From the NCBI GenBank assembly GCA_036346255.1, contig CM070632.1:31584657-31648656 (forward strand): a stretch of DNA of 64,000 bases. Direction: 5' to 3'. Position 1 is the first letter of the stretch, and each line of letters begins with the position of its first letter. Source of the DNA: Ampelocalamus luodianensis (Eukaryota > Streptophyta > Magnoliopsida > Poales > Poaceae). Shown here piece after piece: positions 56,814 through 64,000 of this stretch. Under the pieces are notes generated by a model. The model saw only the letters and a list, made by a program, of their open reading frames with translations. It made no database searches and was not told the DNA's origin. The position numbers and the translations under genes are program-made.

Positions 56814-59204
56814 GGGAGGTCCTTAAAGATATCTCTACAAAAGCCTAGGGGAGTAGTCTTGACGGTCCAGATCTGCACAGGGGATATCCTGGACGGCCTA
56901 GATCAACAAGAGGTGGTCCTGAAGTTTGTCAAAGGTGGTCTAGCATACGACAACAGGAGTCCAGTACAGCGTGGTTTTGCTCGCCAGCTCGCCGCCGGTG
57001 ACTCTGGCCACGGTGGTGCCAACCAAAGGCAGCAAAATGATCGCAATAACATTGCGCACCGAGGGAACATACTCTCAACGGCTGAACCGACCTAAAACGT
57101 CGGTGAGCCAGAAAGTGGCGGCGGCGCAAACACGGCCAAAAACGAAAACATCAAAGGAGCTCCGGCGTGAACCAAGGGCACCAATGGGTTCACAATAGTG
57201 TTGTGCACCCACCGGGCCCACTCTCGACGGCGGTGACGGCCCAGAACGTCGGCGAGCCAGAGAGAGGTGATGAGGACCGACATGGCTAAACGCGAAAAAC
57301 ACAAGGAGCTCCGCATTGTTCTGAAAAGCAGGTGCCCACACCTCTAGGGACTAATAAGAGGTTACCTAAGGACGAAGAAGGTCCCGAGGTGGTCAGAGAA
57401 GCTCCAGCGAAGAAGGAGTTGGCCAGAGTTGGGGAAGATGATGGAAAAGGGAGGTCTGAACGAAAAAGAAGCGACCTAGAGTAAAGATAACTTCAATAAA
57501 GCCCATAAAAGGTCCATGAGCACATTATTTGAAAGGTTGGGCTACTTACCGGCACTGAGGAAGAAAGGAGTGAGTTTGGCCGACAAAGAGCAAATCCCCA
57601 AGTTTTACAATCTCTGCGAGGGTCAAACAAACAAATTAGGGGAAATGCTCAAGGTGACCAAATGAACAAGTTGGTACTCCAAGAGTTGCAATTGAACCAC
57701 TAGAGCCTGGATGTCCCCGAGGAGCTCTAAGGTCCGGCAATGGCAAAGAGGGTGCTCGCGGGTGTTCGATCTCAAACGACAGAGAGGGAAGCTAGGGTTG
57801 CAAAGTGGTGTTGAAAGAGAGCTAAAGAAAGAGCTCAAGGGACTCAAATAGCTTGAGAGTAAGAAGAAGCAAGGGCAGTGCCCCACGGGTTCACCGAGTC
57901 AAAAGTCCCTGCCATGGGCGTACTTGAAATGACAGGGGCAGGTAAAATGGAGACTTTGGGGCAAAGCTTGGCACACATTTAATGCTTAGAAGCAAAGGAG
58001 ACGTTGATGGGGACGAGTGGGATGTGACAAGGCTCTGCTCCTCTGCCATGGCGCTCATGCACGAGGAAGGAGAAGAACAGGTGCGGTGAGGGCCCACTAG
58101 CCAGTGAGAGATCCAAAGTGATCTGGCCAAGGAATATAACGGTTGGGGTTAAGCGTTGAGATCGAATTGGTGAGGTCTTGACGGTTGGATTTGAAACGAA
58201 GGGCCCCGATTTTAAGTGAGGTTCAGAGGTCCTAACGTTCAAGGAGATTTGAGGCGTAGATCAAGATATGGACGACCCACGATCACTAAGGCGCAACGCA
58301 CACACGACCACGGGTGGTCTAGAGGGTTGTCTTTGCAAAAGACCAATGGGGTGGTCTTTGCAAAACGCCAAAGGTGGTCTGAGGTGCTCTTTGAGGAGGT
58401 CTCTAAGTAGGTCTTTGCACCCGACCTAGGGTGGTCTGTGCAAAGATAAAAAGGGTGGTCCAAGGGGGTGGTCTGAACAAGAGGAGGTCCAAACAAAAGT
58501 GGGCGGCCCGATGAAGATCCAATAGCTGACCATGAATGACGCCTTCGGGTGGACTCAACGTTCACGGCAATGTGGACCACCCGATGGGGATCCAACAGCT
58601 AAGATCCAACACGTGATGAGGAGGGCTCGGGGTGGCGCTGAGATGGTTGGGTCGCACCAAAATAGAGGTTGGGCTCGAGTCCGACTCGAGTCCAAAAACT
58701 TTGACTTAGGGTTTTAGAAATGGGCTAAAAACTTTGGGGAATTCTTAGAGATAGCAGACTAACTCCAAAAATTCTGAAATTTTAACTAGAGGTTACTAAT
58801 TCCAAGATAAACCTTGCATAAATTTTTCAAAGGTTTTTATGCTGAGCATTTTTCTCCAGAAATTTCTCAAGGTTCTGAGTTAGGGTTTGACCAAAGGTCC
58901 AACTGGTTTGACTGCCTCTTAAAATATTCAACAATTTCTAAAAATTATGAAATTTTTCAGAGGGGTCACACAACATCCTTAGAACCCAGAAAAATTATTT
59001 CCAGTAGACGATCACTAGATTTGATAAGGGTTGGAAAAGAAGGGTCATGACTTTAGTCAATTTGGAGGTTTAGGTTTTTGATTTCCCACAATTCCTTTAC
59101 AAGAATTAGAGAAAAACTCAAAAACTTCAAGATGCAAGAAAAAGTTTTTAATTTCTACTCATTTTCTTACATTTGAAACACAAACCTAGATTTGGGCTGT
59201 TACA
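56814..59204 (-). repeat. LTR of family W, partial
   Basis: Ends gggctgttaca, so on the minus strand it starts TGTAACAGCCCAAATCTAGG, very like the LTR at 61207. It shares the cttttgcaaagacc and aggtcc motifs with LTR Z in inverted orientation. A diverged duplication at about 57030-57260 repeats a cgtcggtgagcc-type segment. Its other end abuts the X fragment. No gene found. Confidence 0.68.
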
Positions 59205-60495
59205 AAAGCATTCACTATCTTTAATCAACATATCACATGATCAACCAAGCATAGCTAATATGTATCAAAATGCTAGCACTCACTATCAAACAATTCATAA
59301 TTACTCTATCAAACAGAGTACTTGCCTCAACTGCGTGGGAACGGAGGATGTGAGGAGGGTGCTGCCTCTGGGACCAATCCCCCACCTAAAATTCATTTAA
59401 AAGCATACAAATACAACAGTAATGTACCAAACAAACTATAAAAGCAAACACGAACTTGCAATAGTTATTTTAACGCGAACCCAACACCAATTCCTAAATA
59501 TTGTTATGTCCCCTCTGTGGACAGTTGCGTTCTAAAATTCATATCTTTTAGTACAGGAGTCCAAATCAGGTGTTCTTAGACTTCATTGAAAGGTTATCAA
59601 TTTTTCCAACTAAACCTAGTTGGTGAGATCTCCTGATTTGGCCATCTAATACCCCTACCATGCTAATTAACAGAACATCAATTTCACATCAGGTTCTCTG
59701 GAGAGTACACTAAAACTACCATAACGTTCAGCACATTTGTCTAAATTTTGTGTTCTTGAGCTTACCTGAAAGCTATGACAATTATCTACAACTTTCGTTA
59801 TAGTGAGATCTTCTAATTCTCCATTTAACGGGTCGCTCAAGTCAGATTACTAAAACCTGTCAGAATACCGACAGATTTGCAGAACAGTCACAAAAAAAAT
59901 CATAACTTCTGCTACAGACCTCCAAAGGAAGCAATCTAGCACTTCATCGAAAGGTGACGACGTCCTCTACAATTCTATAGGAGATGCCTAGGACTGAATC
60001 CGTGCTTAACTACATCAAAATGACTGTCTAACGAAATGTGTCTAGAGCTGACCATAATACCGATATTGCTACAGATCAAATAATCCACTAATCGGAAGGG
60101 GATGAGGTCTTACCCTTGAAGAACCACCGCCGAACGCGATGAATACCCACCCCAGGCCACGATCTCTCCCTTTCCCTTTCCTCTTCCTCTTCTTCTTCTT
60201 CTTCTTCTTCTTCTTGGTCTGGCAAAGACCAAGAAGACGCGCAAGGAGGTAAGGTGGCTACTGCTCATGGGGCATCAGAGCAGCTGGCGGCATCGTAGTA
60301 CGCCGTGCTACAGATACCACCCCTAGGTGTCCCCTCCTTTTATTGGTGGTCGGCCTCCTAGGCCTCCCGGCCAAAGCCCGAGGCCCAAAGTTGCCGAATA
60401 ATTGCGAAAACCCTCTAATCCTCTTAATTCTATTTTTTCTAGTTGGTCCTTCTCCTAATTCTTTCTTTTCACTTAAATAGACTTGGGGTATTACA
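59205..60495 (-). repeat. Truncated LTR of a LARD-type element
   Basis: Corresponds to the right two-thirds of the solo LTR (roughly 53950-55262) and ends ggggtattaca. The left part was lost where LTR W begins. Contains a short (CTT)n tract. Confidence 0.82.
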
Positions 60496-61206
60496 TTCTA
60501 CCCTCTTAAACAGTAATTCGACTCGAATTCTTCTCACCGATCCACTTGAATGAGCACCAAACCAACTTAACAAGTGTTAACACATACACGGCGTGAACGA
60601 CTCTGCATAAGGCTCATGCATGCGAGACCTCTAGCTTCCAAGTCATTTTCGTCTCCTGACATATGGGACCACCGCGCCTTGATGCAACTGAGGTATTACG
60701 CCTCATCACACGTACCGACCTGACCAGAACCACTTAACGGATAGGACTTGAAGATGCGATATCACTCGCTGGTTAACAGATCTTATGAAACCTCACACTC
60801 CAAACACCTCAAGCCTCCTCTCAACACCAAGTCATACAAAATGTTATATTCCCTGCTCCAGGACTCGAGATAGTTCTAGCAATTTGCCATCTTCCAAAAT
60901 CCTCACATCTTCTAGAACAACCAAATATACTTTAGGCTATCTATCTCTTTGGGTCCAAACCACAAAACTTGCATGTAAACATATGGAACTCTTGTTCCAT
61001 CGCTCAGTCAATCTCTTCATCATAACAAGGAGATCCTCCATTAAACAGGGACACGCAACACAACTTATTTTAGTCAACTTTAATAATTAGATTCAACCGA
61101 AAACAAAGGTTTCATAATGTAATTCCAACTTTCCTCCAAAACACTCAAATCCAAAATCAGAGATTCTTCACGAAAACCTTCCATCCTTCCAACTCAGCAG
61201 TTTGCA
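60496..61206 (-). mobile_element. Polypurine tract and interior of the same LARD-type element
   Basis: Opens ttctaccctctta (polypurine tract on the minus strand), then non-coding DNA like 24480-25150 of element C. Cut at 61206 (ttgca) by the next LTR. The ORF at 60785-61090 has no domain. Confidence 0.75.
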
Positions 61207-62641
61207 TGTAACATCCCAAATCTGGGTCTGTGTTTCAAATGTAAGAAAATGAGTATAAATTAAAACTTTTCTTGCATCTTGAAGTTTTTGAACAATTCTA
61301 TAATTCTTGTAAAGGAATTGTGGGAAATCAAAAACCAACCAAAATCCCCAATTGACTCAAGTCATAAATCTCCTTGTTAAAAATCTTATGTCCAACCCCT
61401 GGAAATATTTTTCCTTGGTTCTAGGGAAGCTGTAAGGCACCTATGAATTGTTTCATAATTTTTAGAAATGAATTGATAATTTTTGGAGGCAAGTCAAACC
61501 AGTTTTCAATTGGTCAAACCCTAGAACAAACCTTGAGGAATTTCTTGAGAAAAATGCAGTATATAAAAATCTCTGGAAATTTTATGTAAGGTTAACCCTG
61601 GAGTGAGGAACCTCTAGTTAAAATTTCAAAAATTTTGGAGTTAGTTTGCTACCTCTAAAAATTCTTCCAAACCCACTTTCAAATTCAAACCTAAACCTAG
61701 TTCACTGTTCCTTGGGTTCAGGCCGGACTTGGGCTCGAGCCAACTAACTCGGTCGAGTCAACTAGCTACACCCGGGCTCAATCGAGTTGCCGCGCCGCTC
61801 GTCAGCCGTTGGATCTCCATCGGGCGGTCGACGTTTGTGCGGGGCGGTGCCAATTCGACCGTGCGCGAGCCGTTGGATGCAAATCAGACGGTGGGTGCGT
61901 CGTCCCCTTCCTCGTGCTCGCGCGACGCTGCGCCATGGCGTGCGCAGAGGCGTGGGCAGAGCCGGCGTCGTCGCGTCCCCTCCGCGTAGGCCAACGGGTC
62001 TTTCTGCCCGCATTAAATGCGTGTCGTGCTACCGCCCCCGAAAGTCCATCCTTCACCTGCTCCTGTCGCTCAACTTGGCCACGTCGGGCTTGACCATCCG
62101 TGGCGTGTTGTCGTTTCCCTCCTTGCGCACCCGTAGCTGGCTTTAGTGCATGCCGCCATGCCCCAGGTCGCCGGCAATTAGCTGTGGAAGCCGCTGGCTG
62201 CGTTGTTGGATGCGCCAGCACAGTGTGTGCGCGTGTGCGACGTGGTCCATCGTGAGCCGTCCATCGTTTGATCTACGGCTCAGATTGTGAGAGCGTTTTG
62301 CTTCTTCGATCGCTTCAGATTGTCCATTTCTCGATCTACGGCGGAGATTCGCGTGGGTTATGCGTGTGCGCTGTGTGGCGTTGATTGTGAGCCGTCCATC
62401 TCGCGATCAACGGCCCACGATCGCTGCCCCTTTCGCGCGCGTGGGTTCCAAACGGCCGCGTGCGATTTGATATGGACCGTCGGATGCAACATCGACGGTC
62501 CCCATTTGCTAGTCTCGTGCGGGCGTGTGCGCGTTGCCCCGTGCGTCTCGGGCCGTGCAATGGAAGATCAACGGCCCACAAGTTTCCACGTCGATATGGA
62601 TTTAGGGATTTCCCGAGAGATTTATTTGTAAACTGAAAAAG
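61207..62641 (+). repeat. Family X/W-type LTR, 5' part
   Basis: Starts tgtaacatcccaaatctggg. The first 530 bp mirror LTR W; the later GC-rich part matches X at 17340-17515. It carries inverted repeats GAGCCGT/ACGGCTC (62254/62275) and GGACCGTC/GACGGTCC (62474/62494). Cut at 62641 by LTR Y. The ORFs in 61729-62631 overlap in several frames and look like GC-rich noise. Confidence 0.75.
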
Positions 62642-64000
62642 TGTCGAACCCGGGAGCGAAGGATCCCAAGTTCTCTGTGTTCATACACCGGTCCAGGATT
62701 TCCAGTATACATAGTCTTACAAAATGGATATGACAATCGTATCATGAAAATGTAAATAACATTAAGTAATCAAATGTTTAATACAACTGAGTCTGAACAA
62801 CAAATATCAAATATCAATAACACTGCGGAAGCGTAGTAATATAAGTGAGCCACACGATGCGCCACAGGCAATCGTCTGGGGTCGAAGGCCTACTCGTCCT
62901 GGTCCTCACCGTCGGGGAAAAAGTCTTCTCCTGAATAAGAGTTATTCAGCAAGAGTGAGCACTACTACCGTGCTCGCAAGGTACACCCAATATGGAATGG
63001 AAATGCATGTATAAGGTAACAAGTGAATAAGGCAGGGGTTATTTTGCATAATGCAACATTTTCAGTTTAAATATCCATAGTAATTTCTAAGGCCATTTTC
63101 ATATTATAACTAAAATCAGATTTAAAATGTCAATGTTATAATATGGATAACCTCCAATGAACAAGTGAAAGATACCCTCCTACACATGGCTGACTGCCCA
63201 AAATTCCATAAGGATTAACCATCCTCAAATAATTGATAAAACATTTTGAAAACCAAAAACAAATCTAACTTCAAGTGGCCTTGCTAGCATGTCCATGACC
63301 GCGGACGCGGCTATTCGAATAGTTTCTACTCTGCAGAGTCTGTACAACTTTACCCACACGAGATGACATGCTCATTATGTCGGCTAATACACGTTTCCGT
63401 AGGCGTGTGACTGAGCAATTATCATGAGGCCTTTACAATGTTCTGTCCTAGTGTACTCATGCCCGCTAAGGTTTCGTCCCTTTGGACTAACCGTCCTCCG
63501 GAAGCCCCCTCTTGCGCCAAGTGGGAATAAAAAGTCTAACCGACACCCACATAATCAACATGACACAAATACACTAAAACATTACAAATTAATTAACCAA
63601 ATCCTGCCCATACAGGACATGTGGTGGTACGGTAAAGCATAGCAATAAGCGGTTCAAAGACCGGTCCTCAATTGACTTAGGCATCTTTCAAACAAACCCT
63701 AGGCTTTAATCTTAACCAGACTAAACCCGTGCATGAACCTGCACCTACCATTCAACCAATTCGCCCAAGTCCAAACCCATTTTTGATTTTATTTTGAGTA
63801 AAACTCTCTTTATAAATTCATGTGGTAAAAACAATACCACCATGTCAAGTTTGAAACAAATTTGTAAGAGATTTGGCTAAACCTTCCCAAATTCGTAAGT
63901 GTGAACTAAGCCTGGTTAAGCATATGACCAGTTTTGATAATGTCTTGTTTATGGTGTCAAGGCATTTAAGTACAATATTCAAATTGGCCATACAATGAAT
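62642..64000 (-). repeat. LTR of family Y, left end (runs off the window)
   Basis: Begins tgtcgaacccgggagc; positions 63690-64000 match 14651-14960. It carries a GAGCAC/GTGCTC hairpin (62957-62975). No coding sequence is recognised. Confidence 0.75.

Overview
The window is plant nuclear DNA from a TE-rich intergenic block, almost certainly a grass or close monocot relative. The reasons are the long TGTAACACCC-type LTRs of RIRE3/RIRE8-like gypsy elements, an Angela/BARE-style copia LTR, and the absence of any host gene I can support. Nearly every base is a transposable element, a fragment of one, or a simple repeat. No rRNA, tRNA, CRISPR or cellular gene was found.

Left half (1-38363) is a nest of insertions. 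From inside out: a 9.7 kb Ty3/gypsy element A (271-9980, minus, TSD acctc) sits in the non-coding interior of element B (1-14650, left end outside the window). B sits in LTR Y (14651-17121, minus, with a TATA box), Y in LTR X (17122-18781 and 37292-38363, plus), and X in the 5' LTR of a deleted copia element (38364-40629). X is also hit by element D (18782-37291, TSD ctctt), which carries element C (22100-31220, TSD ataac). B, C and D have long LTRs, an initiator-Met primer site and a polypurine tract but no recognisable protein (LARD-like). A is the only gag-pol element in this nest, and its LTR is a close relative of C's, so A's lineage is a plausible source of enzymes for C.

Right half (38364-64000): the copia remnant (internal region reduced to about 430 bp), an unclassified stretch, a (TA)n microsatellite beside a relict hAT-type transposase 3' exon, a copia 3' end with a short LTR, and a plus-strand gypsy element Z. 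The LTR of Z (43737-49542) is split by a truncated LARD-like element. Its gag-pol (50050-56045) is split by a solo LTR (53089-55262, TSD atggc) and is cut off before its end. The last 8 kb is a mosaic of LTR pieces (Y', X, W, a LARD piece, a second X-like LTR, a second Y LTR), including two related LTRs facing away from each other.

The most interesting signal is RNA-like structure in the LTRs. Each LARD-type LTR carries a cluster of four to six short hairpins whose arms differ between families while staying complementary. A second hairpin (GAG...CTC followed by AC) recurs in unrelated LTR families. A caution runs alongside: in otherwise near-identical repeat copies the differences and frameshifts cluster at CG/CHG sites, so some 'pseudogene' damage may be sequencing error in methylated DNA.
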